From IMG/VR virus record IMGVR_UViG_3300010938_000354, positions 1 through 32,151 of that record: a DNA stretch of 32,151 nt; one strand, written 5' to 3'. The notes below the pieces were generated by a model. The model was not told the origin of the DNA and ran no database searches. It was given only the letters and a program-made list of their open reading frames with translations. Position 1 is the first letter of the stretch. The number at the start of each line of letters is the position of its first letter. The DNA comes from a virus. A program made the translations under genes and the position numbers. This document shows, piece after piece, positions 1 to 8,326 of the stretch.

Positions 1-500
1 TGTGGATTGCCATGACGTTTTGGTTCGACCCACTATGGACGAACAATGGTAACTCACAGACGAAGTTTGCCTTCCTAACAATAGCAACAGCAACTGGAGA
101 TATATCAGACTCTAACACGAACCACTTTATCAATCTTGTCAATGGTCAAACAACTTTGAGTGATGCCTTTGGGCTCGTTACACAATTCAATTCTGGTGGA
201 ACGAACAAAAACAATTCTGGATTTTCTGCAAGTCTTATCAATAATGGTCAGTGGCATGTCGTAGAATTTTATCTACAGCTCAATTCCGCACCTGGTGTTG
301 CTGATGGAATATATCGAGTTGCTTTGGATGGTGTTCTTCGCAGGGAGTATCTCAACATTATTTACCTTGGGCCTGGAACTCCTTCAAATGCTAGGTTCAA
401 CGCATTCAAGCTCAACCCGACATATGGTGGTGGAACTAATAGCCCTCCGTACAACCTGTATTGCTACATAGATCATATTCGATTCAAGTCGGTTCCATGA
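1..500 (+). CDS. Tail/receptor-binding protein, C-terminal part (5' end outside window)
   Basis: The reading frame is open from the first base (frame 3: W-I-A-M...), so the gene probably begins left of the window. The ATG at 12 is more likely an internal Met than the true start. The visible 166 or so residues are rich in Asn, Gly, Thr and aromatic residues in short alternating stretches, as in a beta-sandwich. The end (YCYIDHIRFKSVP) resembles the closing strand of LamG/concanavalin-like or polysaccharide-lyase-like carbohydrate-binding domains. It is followed by a four-base ATGA overlap with the next structural gene and sits at the edge of the virion module. I infer a host-surface-binding tail protein; the fold assignment is by eye only. 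Confidence 0.5.
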   Translation, partial: WIAMTFWFDPLWTNNGNSQTKFAFLTIATATGDISDSNTNHFINLVNGQTTLSDAFGLVTQFNSGGTNKNNSGFSASLINNGQWHVVEFYLQLNSAPGVADGIYRVALDGVLRREYLNIIYLGPGTPSNARFNAFKLNPTYGGGTNSPPYNLYCYIDHIRFKSVP

Positions 501-1741
501 TTCACGTTGTCTCGTTCAATATTGACTCGACTAAGACCGCTGGGCAAACTCAAGTCATTGCCCACGGAGCGAGCTTTACACCACAGGTCATCTTGTTTTG
601 GATGTCTGGACCGACGAGCGCGGTAGATGTTGTTGAGGCTGGAAATGCCGTTTTCTCGTTTGGATTCTCAAGTGGATCTGCTAATCGCGTCGTCGCTGGT
701 TATTCAGGAGATGGCCGTGTAACTTCAGCGGCGGCTAGAGCAGGTTTTAGTGATGGTTGTATTTGCGCTCTCAGTCGCTCTGGTGGTGTAACTTCTATTG
801 TCGGTCGAGCCTCAGCCACATTTGATGCTACCGACATCACGCTGACAATGGTAGTCCAGTTCAATGCCAATTATCGAGTCACAGCACTGCTTGTCGGTGG
901 AGGCGAGATTACCAACATTGGGATTGGTACAGCAACCGCACCCATAGCTCCTGGAAATGTTGATGTTACGACAGGCTTTACAGTCACTGATGGCAACGGT
1001 GCTCTTGTCCTATTGAGCGCTAGCAGACCAACAGATAATTCAACTGGAGCAAGCTTGCAACTTTCTGTTGGCACAATGACAGGTAGCTCCAACCAAGCTT
1101 GCTGGAGTGCTTTTAGTCAGGATGCTCAAGGGTTTGCTGTCACGAAGCGCTATGTCTTTTCGGGTGAGAGTCTAGCTCATCCTAATGCTACCGGTGTTGA
1201 GACTCGTGTTCAGAGTTCTTGGATTGCCAATGGATTTCGCCTCAATTTTGTTGAACAAATCAACAACGCTTTTCTAGTATATTATCTTGCAATCAAGGGT
1301 GGCTCTTGGAACACGCTCACATTTTCCACGCCGACTGATACAGTAACAGACCTGATTCTCACGCCAGGGTTTCAGACAAGCGGAGGTTTGGTTGTTTCTG
1401 GAACTTCTTCGCAGTCTGCAAATGACACTACTCAAGACAATTCAATTCTCTCTTGTGGAGCCTTCGCGTCAGCTCAGCACGCTCAGTTCTTCTTCGATCA
1501 ACACAACGCCGATACAACAAACATTCGTCGTGGACTGAATCACTCGAATTGCTTCATGCGTATTTCTTCTGGTGGTACACTTCAGGCTACGATGCAGAAA
1601 ACAGCGATTACTCAGACACAAGCAATATTTCGAATGACGCAAACTGATGGTGTCTCTGATTTCGGCTGGATGCTTTTGCAAGGCAATATTGTTGGTGGCG
1701 GTGATGGGCTTACTCTACTTTCTACTCGGCCTTTCTGGTGA
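497..1741 (+). CDS. Phage virion protein with two similar beta-rich halves (tail/receptor-binding candidate)
   Basis: The protein has 414 residues from the ATG at 497, which overlaps the previous stop as ATGA. An upstream in-frame ATG at 461 would overlap more and is less likely. Composition is Ser/Thr/Gly/Ala-rich with no membrane segments and few charged residues, typical of a beta-structured virion surface protein. Two halves look related: around residues 135-200 a V-T-A-L-L-V-G-G-G strand is followed by TTGFTVTDGNGALVLLSASR, and around residues 265-330 VYYLAIKGGSW is followed by LTPGFQTSGGLVVSGTSSQ, each leading into a similar Ser/Asp-rich stretch. This suggests an internal domain duplication. 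The exact function is unknown; its place between a lectin-like tail protein and the head genes supports a virion role. Confidence 0.6.
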   Translation: MIHVVSFNIDSTKTAGQTQVIAHGASFTPQVILFWMSGPTSAVDVVEAGNAVFSFGFSSGSANRVVAGYSGDGRVTSAAARAGFSDGCICALSRSGGVTSIVGRASATFDATDITLTMVVQFNANYRVTALLVGGGEITNIGIGTATAPIAPGNVDVTTGFTVTDGNGALVLLSASRPTDNSTGASLQLSVGTMTGSSNQACWSAFSQDAQGFAVTKRYVFSGESLAHPNATGVETRVQSSWIANGFRLNFVEQINNAFLVYYLAIKGGSWNTLTFSTPTDTVTDLILTPGFQTSGGLVVSGTSSQSANDTTQDNSILSCGAFASAQHAQFFFDQHNADTTNIRRGLNHSNCFMRISSGGTLQATMQKTAITQTQAIFRMTQTDGVSDFGWMLLQGNIVGGGDGLTLLSTRPFW

Positions 1742-1744
1742 TCT

Positions 1745-2104
1745 ATGATCGAACGACATCTCACAGCTTCTATGGACGCTTTGGCAGAGGCCACAGCAAC
1801 GAACGCAACGGCAACTGCCACTATCAATGCTCCTGCTGATCAGCGCTATACACTCTACATCACGCAGGTGAGCATTTCCTTCTCTGCGGCGCCAGCGACG
1901 AGTTTGCTCGCAGAACTCAAAGATGGAGCGACTAGAAAGTTTGGTTGGCAGCTTCCCGCAGCAGCGCAGAGCCCTTTGGTCGTCAATTTTGGGCTGCATC
2001 CTCTCAAGATCACTCCAGGAAATAATGCTGTGCTTACGGTTCCTGCAGCTGGTGCTGGAGTGACTTCACACATTGTCCTCGCTGGCTTTGTGGCCTCTGC
2101 ATGA
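1745..2104 (+). CDS. Small beta-rich virion protein
   Basis: A 119-residue protein starting three bases after the previous stop. The first 30 or so residues are Ala/Thr-rich (TATNATATATINAPADQRY). Then come alternating hydrophobic strands (YTLYITQVSISF, SLLAELKDG, SPLVVNFGLHPLKI, NNAVLTVPAAG, TSHIVLAGFVASA), which reads as a single beta-sandwich. There are no Cys, membrane segments or catalytic motifs. The layout recalls the small head-fibre, decoration or tail-accessory proteins that phages place beside structural genes, and also the protein at 6825-7280. The role is inferred from position and composition only. Confidence 0.55.
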   Translation: MIERHLTASMDALAEATATNATATATINAPADQRYTLYITQVSISFSAAPATSLLAELKDGATRKFGWQLPAAAQSPLVVNFGLHPLKITPGNNAVLTVPAAGAGVTSHIVLAGFVASA

Positions 2105-2364
2105 CGTTTTTGTGGGTTCTCGTTGCTTTGCTTTGGTGGTGGGACATTCGACGCTGGGTTGATCTGTGGCTTCAGCAAAAACGCCCGACAACTCCTCTCG
2201 AACCGCCGCCAGCTGCCCTTTTGGAACATGCCTTCAACGAGCGAGAATCTTGGGCTCGGGAAGATATGATCCGGCTCATGTACGAACTGTATGACCAATA
2301 CCATGACTGGGATCGAGTTCGAGCTGCCATTCAGCAACGAACCAGAGCACCGAGCAGCACTTGA
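2101..2364 (+). CDS. Small membrane-anchored protein of unknown function
   Basis: An 87-residue protein whose ATG overlaps the previous stop (ATGA). The N-terminus (FLWVLVALLWWW, residues 3-14) is a short, very Trp-rich hydrophobic segment, followed by a positively charged turn (DIRRW). This predicts an N-terminal membrane anchor with the rest in the cytoplasm. Residues 40-80 are helical and charged (ERESWAREDMIRLMYELYDQYHDWDRVRAAIQQR). It sits directly before the portal gene. I do not recognise a family. The gene could be an accessory lysis or assembly factor. Confidence 0.5.
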   Translation: MTFLWVLVALLWWWDIRRWVDLWLQQKRPTTPLEPPPAALLEHAFNERESWAREDMIRLMYELYDQYHDWDRVRAAIQQRTRAPSST

Positions 2365-2368
2365 AGCG

Positions 2369-4360
2369 ATGTACGGAGCTGGGTTCCCCCTAGCGAACGA
2401 GTCAGCTGACGACGATGACTGGGTTCGCTGGGCGGATCAGCTTTGGCAAAAACACGAGTCTGGCGTCCGCTCTCGGCTGCATTTGGTCGAACGAAACCGT
2501 CTAATTCGCAAAGGGATTCAGTGGATTAGCGCTACAGGATTTGGTCCTTGGCGTGAGCCTCCAAAGCCCAAAGATACTGCGCGAGCTGTCTTCAATGTGA
2601 TTGGTCCAGCTCTCGATCAGCGCTGTCAGATCATCGCTGAAAATCGTCCTGGTTTTCGTGTGCGCCCGGAAAATATGAGTTCTGAGCGACGCAAGCGAGC
2701 TGAAGCCGTTCAAGCCGCTCTCGAATACCAATACGATCAGCAAAACATGGAATCAATTCGAGCTGAGATGGCGTATTGGGCTGGGACCGATGGGATTTGC
2801 TTTGCCGAGCTGTATTGGGATCCCGACCGAGGCCCTTGGCACGAATTCGATATCGGGCGGCGGATGAAACTCGGAGATATTCGCTGCTGTGTGAGGAGAG
2901 TCGAACAGGTTCGTGTCAGTCCCAATGCAACCATGTCCGACCCTCCATGGTATTGGGTCATTCGAGAATCCATTCCACTTGGCGAAGCTGTCCTCATGTA
3001 CGGAGACGAAGTTGCAGATTCTCCGAGTGAAACACAGCGCGAGGTCCACCAACGCTCGTATGCCAGGCTTGGAATGCTCGAACCTGGCGACGAAGAGCTG
3101 TACAAGGATCAGACTCTAGTCAATCGCACGACAGTCTATTGCGAGCCAAGCGACGCACTCCCGAGAGGCTTGACACTGATCGTTGTTGGGAAAAAGGTCA
3201 TCTTTCTCGGTCCACTTCTCATTGGTGTTGTCCCGGTCTTCTGGATGCGAGATGGGAGCACCGATCCAGCGTTCTTCCCTAGGCCAATCATGGAGGGGTG
3301 GATTGATCAGCAGATGCGGATCAACAGCCTTCTTTCCCGCTGGATCGAGAGCATTCGTCGAAATGCTGGTTCTCGACTGTTGGCAAAGCAGCATGCCATC
3401 GTTCCTGAAACTCTGACTGGCGGCACGCTCGATGTCATCGAAGTCCGTGGGCTTGGCGAGCTGAGTCAGTTGGTTCGTGTTGTAGATGGCTTCTCGCTCG
3501 CGCCGGACGCCAAAGAGCTTATGGATCGAGAGATTCGAGCCTTTGAGATGCTTTCAGGCTGGAATGATGCAAGCCGTGGATCCTTCGCTTCTGACATGTC
3601 AGGCCGCGCGATCCTTGCTATTCGTGAGCAGCTCGAAAGAATCTTTGCTCCTCCTGTTCGTGCCGCGGCTGATGCCATGGTTCAGTGGGCCAAGATTACT
3701 TGCGCTTGGATGTCCTGGGGGTATGACATTCCTCGAACACTTGCTGTGGTTGGCGAGGATCGTCCAGACCTCGCCATTGCGGTTTCTGCTGACGATTTCG
3801 ATGGTGTGACGGACATTACGATTGATCCTGAAACGCTCATGCCTATGCCGCGAGCGCTCAGATTGTTCCTGCTTCAGAGTATGTACCGTGAAGGCGTCAT
3901 TTCGCTTCCAGAGTATCGTCGGAGACTTCCCTTTGCCTACTTGCGGCAGATCAACTCGCCCGACGAAGATCACTCGGCAAGAGCTTTGAGAATTGTCGAA
4001 GCTATCAAGCAAACTGGAATGCCTGTTCCTCCGGACTTCCCCATTTTGTGGATGGACAACGAGGCTATTCATCAGGATGTCCTCGAACGGGAAATCATTC
4101 TTCGAGACGATCTTCCCATGCCCATTCGCCAAGCAGCTTATCAGCGTTGGATGATGCTAGCACAACAGGCTATGACGAAGCAGCCACAAGTTCCAATGCC
4201 AATGCCACAGCCTCAACGAAAATCACAACCAACGCCAATTTCTCCAAAAGAAAGACCTTTACTAGGAACAAACCCTTCGGTGGCGACTTCAACAGTTGCC
4301 AACCTCACCCGCCCGGACGACATGAAAGCCGCCCGGCAATTCGATCAACTTCCAACATGA
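2369..4360 (+). CDS. Portal protein (head-tail connector, P22-like)
   Basis: The dodecameric portal forms the DNA entry vertex of the procapsid, docks the terminase and joins head to tail. At 663 residues it is within the size range of P22-like portals. The features seen fit the family: an N-terminal helical region with ENRPGFRVRP, a central mixed region, a conserved helix-forming DMSGRAILAIREQLE stretch (around residue 410) and a Pro/Gln-rich C-terminal tail. It is followed by scaffold and capsid genes, the usual order. The ATG at 2369 lies just after the previous stop (2362-2364). In-frame ATGs at 2291 and 2303 would add 22-26 residues but overlap the upstream gene by more than 60 bases, so I chose 2369; the start remains uncertain. 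Confidence 0.85.
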   Translation: MYGAGFPLANESADDDDWVRWADQLWQKHESGVRSRLHLVERNRLIRKGIQWISATGFGPWREPPKPKDTARAVFNVIGPALDQRCQIIAENRPGFRVRPENMSSERRKRAEAVQAALEYQYDQQNMESIRAEMAYWAGTDGICFAELYWDPDRGPWHEFDIGRRMKLGDIRCCVRRVEQVRVSPNATMSDPPWYWVIRESIPLGEAVLMYGDEVADSPSETQREVHQRSYARLGMLEPGDEELYKDQTLVNRTTVYCEPSDALPRGLTLIVVGKKVIFLGPLLIGVVPVFWMRDGSTDPAFFPRPIMEGWIDQQMRINSLLSRWIESIRRNAGSRLLAKQHAIVPETLTGGTLDVIEVRGLGELSQLVRVVDGFSLAPDAKELMDREIRAFEMLSGWNDASRGSFASDMSGRAILAIREQLERIFAPPVRAAADAMVQWAKITCAWMSWGYDIPRTLAVVGEDRPDLAIAVSADDFDGVTDITIDPETLMPMPRALRLFLLQSMYREGVISLPEYRRRLPFAYLRQINSPDEDHSARALRIVEAIKQTGMPVPPDFPILWMDNEAIHQDVLEREIILRDDLPMPIRQAAYQRWMMLAQQAMTKQPQVPMPMPQPQRKSQPTPISPKERPLLGTNPSVATSTVANLTRPDDMKAARQFDQLPT

Positions 4361-4370
4361 GATTTGAGCC

Positions 4371-5492
4371 ATGCCCGATCAGGTAGCACAGCCCATCCAG
4401 TCCGCCCTCCGTGATATGGACAATCAGGCTTTCTTGCAGTTTGTTTCCGACGAACCTGCAAAGAAAGAGCCTGAGAAAGCCGAAGTCCAAGAAAAGACAG
4501 AAGACAGTAAGAAAAAGACAGAGGAAGCAAAGAAAGTCTCTGTCAAAGAAGTCAAGACTGAGGCTGAGGAAACAGAGGAATCAGAGGAGCCGGAAGAGAT
4601 CAAAGCTTCCAAGGAAGAGCCAGAAGAGAAGGAAGAGGAAGAGCCTGAAGCCTCAAAGGAAGAATCCGAGGAAGTCAAGGAGTCCAAGCTTCCCTTCCGA
4701 GTCTTTGACAATGAAGGAGAACTCGAACCTCCTCTGGACCTCAAGTTCTCGTACAAAGCCAACGGAAAAGAGTATCACGATGTCCCGCTCGAAAAGCTTG
4801 TACAGCTCGCCCAGATGGGACATTACAATCACGAAAAGCACATCGAAACGCAAAAGATCAAGCAAGAGCACACTCAGGTTACTCAAGCTTATCAGCAGCT
4901 TCAGCAACAGCATCAGCAGACTGTTCAGCGATTCGAGCAGTATCTGAATATGCTCGCGGAAGACCCAACATTTTACGAAGAATTCGTTCGAGAGTATCAG
5001 TCCATCAATACGCCGGAAGCCAAACTCGCGAAGCTCCAACAGGAACGGGAAGCCGAGCGACAGACTTACCAGCGTGCGTACGAGGATTGGCAACTCTCGT
5101 CGTTTGTCAAGGATGTTCTGGCCCCTCAGTATGAACAGCTTCTGAAAGAACATCCGACAGTTACAAAGCATGAGATGCTAGGAAGGTTTACAGAACTCGT
5201 AACCCCGCTTCTCGTGCAGGGCCGCATTCCTCTCTCGAAGCTCCAAGACGTACAGCATTTGGTCGAACATGACCTCTCGACGTGGGCGAAGCAGCTCCAC
5301 ACTGAACGGACCTTGGAAGCTTCAAAACGCGAGAAGGAAGTTATGAAGTCGAAACTCGAAACGACACAGATCAAGAAGTCGCTCGCTCGTGCTGTGGCCC
5401 CACGTGGACGACAGTCTCCTGTGTCCAAACAGAAAGTTGAACCGAAGAGCGCAAAAGAAGCGTTTGAACAGCTCTTCCAAGATTTGGAGTAA
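4371..5492 (+). CDS. Scaffolding-type protein, acidic and helical
   Basis: A 373-residue protein between portal and major capsid genes, the usual place of the scaffolding protein that templates procapsid assembly and later leaves. Residues 30-105 are a low-complexity Glu/Lys tract (EEPEEKEEEEPEASKEE type). A short ordered segment follows around residues 110-145 (LKFSYKANGKEYHDVPLEKL). Next is a long coiled-coil region rich in Gln and Glu (residues 155-330), and a basic C-terminus ends in KEAFEQLFQDLE. The highly charged, helical, capsid-binding-tail layout matches scaffolds of tailed phages generally. No protease motif is visible, so I see no sign that it is a protease-scaffold fusion. Confidence 0.75.
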   Translation: MPDQVAQPIQSALRDMDNQAFLQFVSDEPAKKEPEKAEVQEKTEDSKKKTEEAKKVSVKEVKTEAEETEESEEPEEIKASKEEPEEKEEEEPEASKEESEEVKESKLPFRVFDNEGELEPPLDLKFSYKANGKEYHDVPLEKLVQLAQMGHYNHEKHIETQKIKQEHTQVTQAYQQLQQQHQQTVQRFEQYLNMLAEDPTFYEEFVREYQSINTPEAKLAKLQQEREAERQTYQRAYEDWQLSSFVKDVLAPQYEQLLKEHPTVTKHEMLGRFTELVTPLLVQGRIPLSKLQDVQHLVEHDLSTWAKQLHTERTLEASKREKEVMKSKLETTQIKKSLARAVAPRGRQSPVSKQKVEPKSAKEAFEQLFQDLE

Positions 5493-5495
5493 TCT

Positions 5496-6800
5496 ATGCC
5501 TGATAATCCTCTACTTATCACAGACAGTAATATTTCAGGTGTTCTCAAGAACATCTACGAACGTTTCCGCATTCAGCTCTTTCCGATGCTGACTCCTCTC
5601 CTGGCGAGTATCAAGAAGGCCAAGCCAGGTGGACCAGAGCGGATGGAATGGGGTGGGAACGGTGTTTTCTGGGATGTTGTGCTGACTCGACCTGTTGGTA
5701 TGACCGCGTCCGATACGGGTTATTTCCCTCGGACGGCTGCCGCGGTCGAAAAGCAGGCATCTCTAACCGTGCGTCGGACGTATGTCAACCGGCAGATTGA
5801 TGCACTTGCAATTCAGGGCACTGCGGCCAAGGAAGCGGCTTATGTGTCTCTCGTGAAGAAGATCGTCGAGGAAGCGATGGATGCAGCGACCCTCGGCCAG
5901 CAAGAAATTCTTCATGGTGACGGGCGTGCAATCAAGGCTGTCGTGGCTTCCGTGTCGAATACGACCACGATTGTTGTCAACTCGCCTTACGGCATCTCCG
6001 GTTCTGGCCGCGGTGGGTTGCTCCTCGATGTCGGTATGTATATCGCCGTGCTCGACTCCACTGGGTCTACTCAGCGCGGGAAGGCTACGATCTCGGCGAT
6101 TTCGCACTCCGGTGACAATGCAACGCTCACGCTGGACACTGCCATTTCTGGTATGTCTGCGACGGATATTGTTGTCCCGGCGACCGACAATGACCACTCG
6201 TACAACCAGTATCCGAACGGGCTCCTCAACCTGCTCAATCGTGGCGGTGGCTATTCGACGCTGCATGGACTCAGTGCCTCGACCTATTCTCGCTGGGATA
6301 CGGTCCGCATGGTTGCTGGAACTGATACGCCTTCGCTCAATCCGAATGAGATGGACATTTACGATCTCATTCTGCGTGTAGCGAATCGGTCTGGGAAGAA
6401 TGCTCAGTTGTCGCCTAACGAGTTTCTCTTGATCACGACTCCTGGGCTGGCTAAGAAGATCGGCGAAAGCTTCCTTGGTCAGCGTCAGTGGACGATGGGA
6501 GAGAAGACGCTCAAGGGTGGTTTCAAGGGTATCGAGGTTTGCGGTCTCGCGGCTGTTCCGGATTATTGGACTCCTGCTGGAACCATTTACCTCGTTCACC
6601 TTCCCTCTCTGGCTTGGGTGGATCGGCAGGACTGGGTCAAGCTCTCGTACGAGGGGGCTGGTCCTTGGCGGTTCATTCCTGGGCGTGACGCTTACGAAGT
6701 GCCGTTTGGTGCCTATTGGAACGTGGCGTGTCTTGCGCGTAACTGCCATGGCATGATCACGGGCTACACTGACACCGTGCGGTACGATCACGTTGTCTGA
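5496..6800 (+). CDS. Major capsid protein
   Basis: A 434-residue protein directly after the scaffold gene, with GGAG about 7 bases before the ATG inside the end of that gene. The sequence has the order expected of an HK97-fold capsid subunit: an N-terminal helical arm (ISGVLKNIYERF), a segment rich in Arg and Val around SLTVRRTYVNRQIDALAI, a helix around residues 110-140 (VSLVKKIVEEAMDAATLGQ), and an inserted beta domain. The closing part resembles a P-domain (GLAAVPDYWTPAGTIYLVHLPSLAW). Assignment rests on gene order, length and these segments. It assembles the icosahedral head around the scaffold. Confidence 0.8.
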   Translation: MPDNPLLITDSNISGVLKNIYERFRIQLFPMLTPLLASIKKAKPGGPERMEWGGNGVFWDVVLTRPVGMTASDTGYFPRTAAAVEKQASLTVRRTYVNRQIDALAIQGTAAKEAAYVSLVKKIVEEAMDAATLGQQEILHGDGRAIKAVVASVSNTTTIVVNSPYGISGSGRGGLLLDVGMYIAVLDSTGSTQRGKATISAISHSGDNATLTLDTAISGMSATDIVVPATDNDHSYNQYPNGLLNLLNRGGGYSTLHGLSASTYSRWDTVRMVAGTDTPSLNPNEMDIYDLILRVANRSGKNAQLSPNEFLLITTPGLAKKIGESFLGQRQWTMGEKTLKGGFKGIEVCGLAAVPDYWTPAGTIYLVHLPSLAWVDRQDWVKLSYEGAGPWRFIPGRDAYEVPFGAYWNVACLARNCHGMITGYTDTVRYDHVV

Positions 6801-6812
6801 TCATAACATCCT

Positions 6813-6819
6813 AAAGGAG
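6813..6819 (+). promoter_or_regulatory. Strong ribosome binding site (AAAGGAG)
   Basis: AAAGGAG lies five bases before the ATG at 6825, in a rare 24-base non-coding gap. It is among the best Shine-Dalgarno matches on the + arm, where most genes rely on start-stop overlap. It predicts high translation of the downstream small virion protein, as expected for a decoration protein needed in many copies. Confidence 0.7.
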
Positions 6820-6824
6820 ATTAT

Positions 6825-7280
6825 ATGGATGTTCGTTTCGCCCCAAGCCCAAGTGTTCCGTCTGCGTTCCCCCGCATGCGAGGCATCCATCCTGTGGTCA
6901 CCTCTCGTGTGGCTGGAACGCTCACGGCCAACACTACGACAACGTTCTACATTCCCACACCTGGTCGGTCCTGCGTGCTTTCGCGTGTCTGGGTACACAC
7001 AGCTGTTGTCCCCGTTGACGCGGATGGCACGATTTTGGCGCGATTCAGAAAATGGGATGTCAGTGACAATGCAGCGGTTACACTGACTAGCGACCTCGAC
7101 CTCGAAGCTCTCGTCGCAAAGAAGGCCACTGGTTTTACCATCAGCCCTTCGGTGACAGAATTTCAGTTGTGGTTCGATAGCACAGATGTCGCCTTCATCG
7201 AAGTCACAAACAACTCTGCTGCAATTGACACGCAGCCCTCGGACATGCATTTCGTGGTCGAGTGGCTGCTCATGGAGTAA
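6825..7280 (+). CDS. Small virion protein, capsid decoration candidate
   Basis: A 151-residue beta-rich protein right after the capsid gene with a strong ribosome binding site. After a Pro-rich start (FAPSPSVPSAFPRMRG), hydrophobic strands alternate with polar loops (VAGTLTANTTTTFYIPTPG, CVLSRVWVHTAVV, GTILARFRKW, EFQLWFDSTDVAFIEVTN, MHFVVEWLLME), consistent with a beta-sandwich. Phages commonly encode head decoration or fibre proteins at this spot. I recognise no specific family, so the role is inferred from position, size and predicted abundance. Confidence 0.6.
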   Translation: MDVRFAPSPSVPSAFPRMRGIHPVVTSRVAGTLTANTTTTFYIPTPGRSCVLSRVWVHTAVVPVDADGTILARFRKWDVSDNAAVTLTSDLDLEALVAKKATGFTISPSVTEFQLWFDSTDVAFIEVTNNSAAIDTQPSDMHFVVEWLLME

Positions 7281-7282
7281 CG

Positions 7283-7429
7283 ATGCCTAGCAAGAGTGCA
7301 AAGCAAGCCCGATTCATGGCCGCGTGTGCTCATGGGGCTAAGTATCCAAAATGTCCTCCAAAGGACGTTGCAGAAGAGTTTCACAAAGCTGACCTCCGCA
7401 AACTCAAGAAACGGAGAAAGTCCAAGTGA
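7283..7429 (+). CDS. Phage microprotein of the MPSKSxKQARFMAA type
   Basis: A 48-residue protein starting at the ATG two bases after the previous stop. The N-terminus MPSKSAKQARFMAACAHGAK and the later EEFHKAD match a recurring tiny phage/prophage protein (often written MPSKSKKQARFMAAAAHNP...EFNKAD). Its function is not established as far as I know. The C-terminus is very basic (LRKLKKRRKSK), suggesting contact with DNA or RNA, or a virion-internal location. The stop overlaps the GTG start of the next gene (GTGA). A Cys pair (C15, C24) is present. Confidence 0.75.
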   Translation: MPSKSAKQARFMAACAHGAKYPKCPPKDVAEEFHKADLRKLKKRRKSK

Positions 7430-7869
7430 AATGGGTATGGCTCAGCCTCTTCCCGATTGCTTTGGCAGCGCAAGAGGTTCCGACAGATTCGACGATTCCA
7501 CAATATATCCTGGCCGTAACCTACTGTGATACGAGCCCGGAGCCAAAAACGTGGTATCGAACGAATGTCGAGAAGCATCCGCTCTATGAGGAAGTGAAAG
7601 CCCACGAAGCGATTCACATCCAGCAAATGAAGCGGTTTCCAAACTGCAAAGCTTCGGTGGAGTGGCTGAGCCTCGACCCACAACATCGAATCAACTTTGA
7701 AGCTGAAGCCTATTGTAAGACACTAGACACTTCAGTCAAACTGGGGTTCGACCGACGTGAAAGGCTTTGGCAGTTCATTCAGATGGTTTATTTCCTCTAT
7801 CAAGGTCGAACGACACTCTATAATGTCGCACAAACCTTCAAATCATATTGTCCTTGGGAGTTTCCGTAA
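7426..7869 (+). CDS. Exported HExxH metallopeptidase-like protein
   Basis: A 147-residue protein starting at GTG 7426, which overlaps the preceding stop (GTGA). Residues 1-15 (MKWVWLSLFPIALAA) form a signal peptide with an AxA-type end. H60-E61-A-I-H64 in EVKAHEAIHIQQM is a gluzincin-type zinc motif, and the FEAEAYC stretch 27 residues on (E92/E94) could give the third ligand. Cys34, 74, 97 and 143 could form periplasmic disulfides. I infer a small zinc peptidase acting outside the cytoplasm or carried in the virion. Its place between capsid and head-tail genes is odd. Alternatives are a catalytically dead zinc-binding virion protein or a lysis/entry accessory. Confidence 0.6.
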   Translation: MKWVWLSLFPIALAAQEVPTDSTIPQYILAVTYCDTSPEPKTWYRTNVEKHPLYEEVKAHEAIHIQQMKRFPNCKASVEWLSLDPQHRINFEAEAYCKTLDTSVKLGFDRRERLWQFIQMVYFLYQGRTTLYNVAQTFKSYCPWEFP

Positions 7870-8312
7870 TGCTACCTGTTGCCCCAAGTCCTGAAATCAA
7901 TGACCGACTCGCGAAGATTGATCCTCGGCTTTCCCTTCGCCTCCTTGTCCTCCCAGAAGGTCCGGCTCAGTGGGTTGTTGTCTATCGCTGGGCTCAGGAT
8001 GATGCTCGAAGACAGCTTGTCAAGGAAGGTAAGCTCAGCGATGACATGACCTTCGACATCCTGACGTACCTTCCTGCAGACTGCCCCCCAGATCAAGCTT
8101 TTGGATACATTGTTAATGGGATCAAGTATTTTCCAGCCAATCGAGCCGAGCTAGATAAGATGCTCCTTCGCGTTGACGAGTACAACAAATACAATCAGTC
8201 TCAGCGCAAGAAAGAAATTCTGGAATACGCCGAGGAAGTCACCAGGGCAAATCCAGGACTTTTCGAGACTGAGACTGGCAAACGTGTTACCAAGAGCTTT
8301 CCGAATAAATAA
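7869..8312 (+). CDS. Phage head/tail-module protein of unknown function
   Basis: A 147-residue protein; the ATG at 7869 shares a base with the previous stop (TAATG). It has a folded N-terminal half (LRLLVLPEGPAQWVVVYRWAQDDARRQLV, then DILTYLPADCPPDQAFGYIVNGIKYF) and a helical C-terminal half (AELDKMLLRVDEYNKYNQSQRKKEILEYAEEV). The protein is soluble, with no motif I can name. Located between the capsid region and the head-tail adaptor, it is probably a virion or assembly component. Confidence 0.55.
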   Translation: MLPVAPSPEINDRLAKIDPRLSLRLLVLPEGPAQWVVVYRWAQDDARRQLVKEGKLSDDMTFDILTYLPADCPPDQAFGYIVNGIKYFPANRAELDKMLLRVDEYNKYNQSQRKKEILEYAEEVTRANPGLFETETGKRVTKSFPNK

Positions 8313-8326
8313 ACTTTGGTGACGAT

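Noticed and set aside
3599-4132. 177-codon frame on the - strand under the portal gene
   Set aside because: Shadow of the portal gene; no start signal and no recognisable protein pattern.
4411-4947. 178-codon Lys/Arg/Ser-rich frame overlapping the scaffold gene
   Set aside because: It is the frame-shifted reading of the Glu/Lys codon tract of the scaffold gene. Composition is explained by that tract.
5763-6791. 342-codon open frame on the - strand inside the capsid gene
   Set aside because: It is antisense to a clear capsid gene. It is very rich in Arg and His as expected from reading the complement, and it has no ribosome binding site or family pattern.
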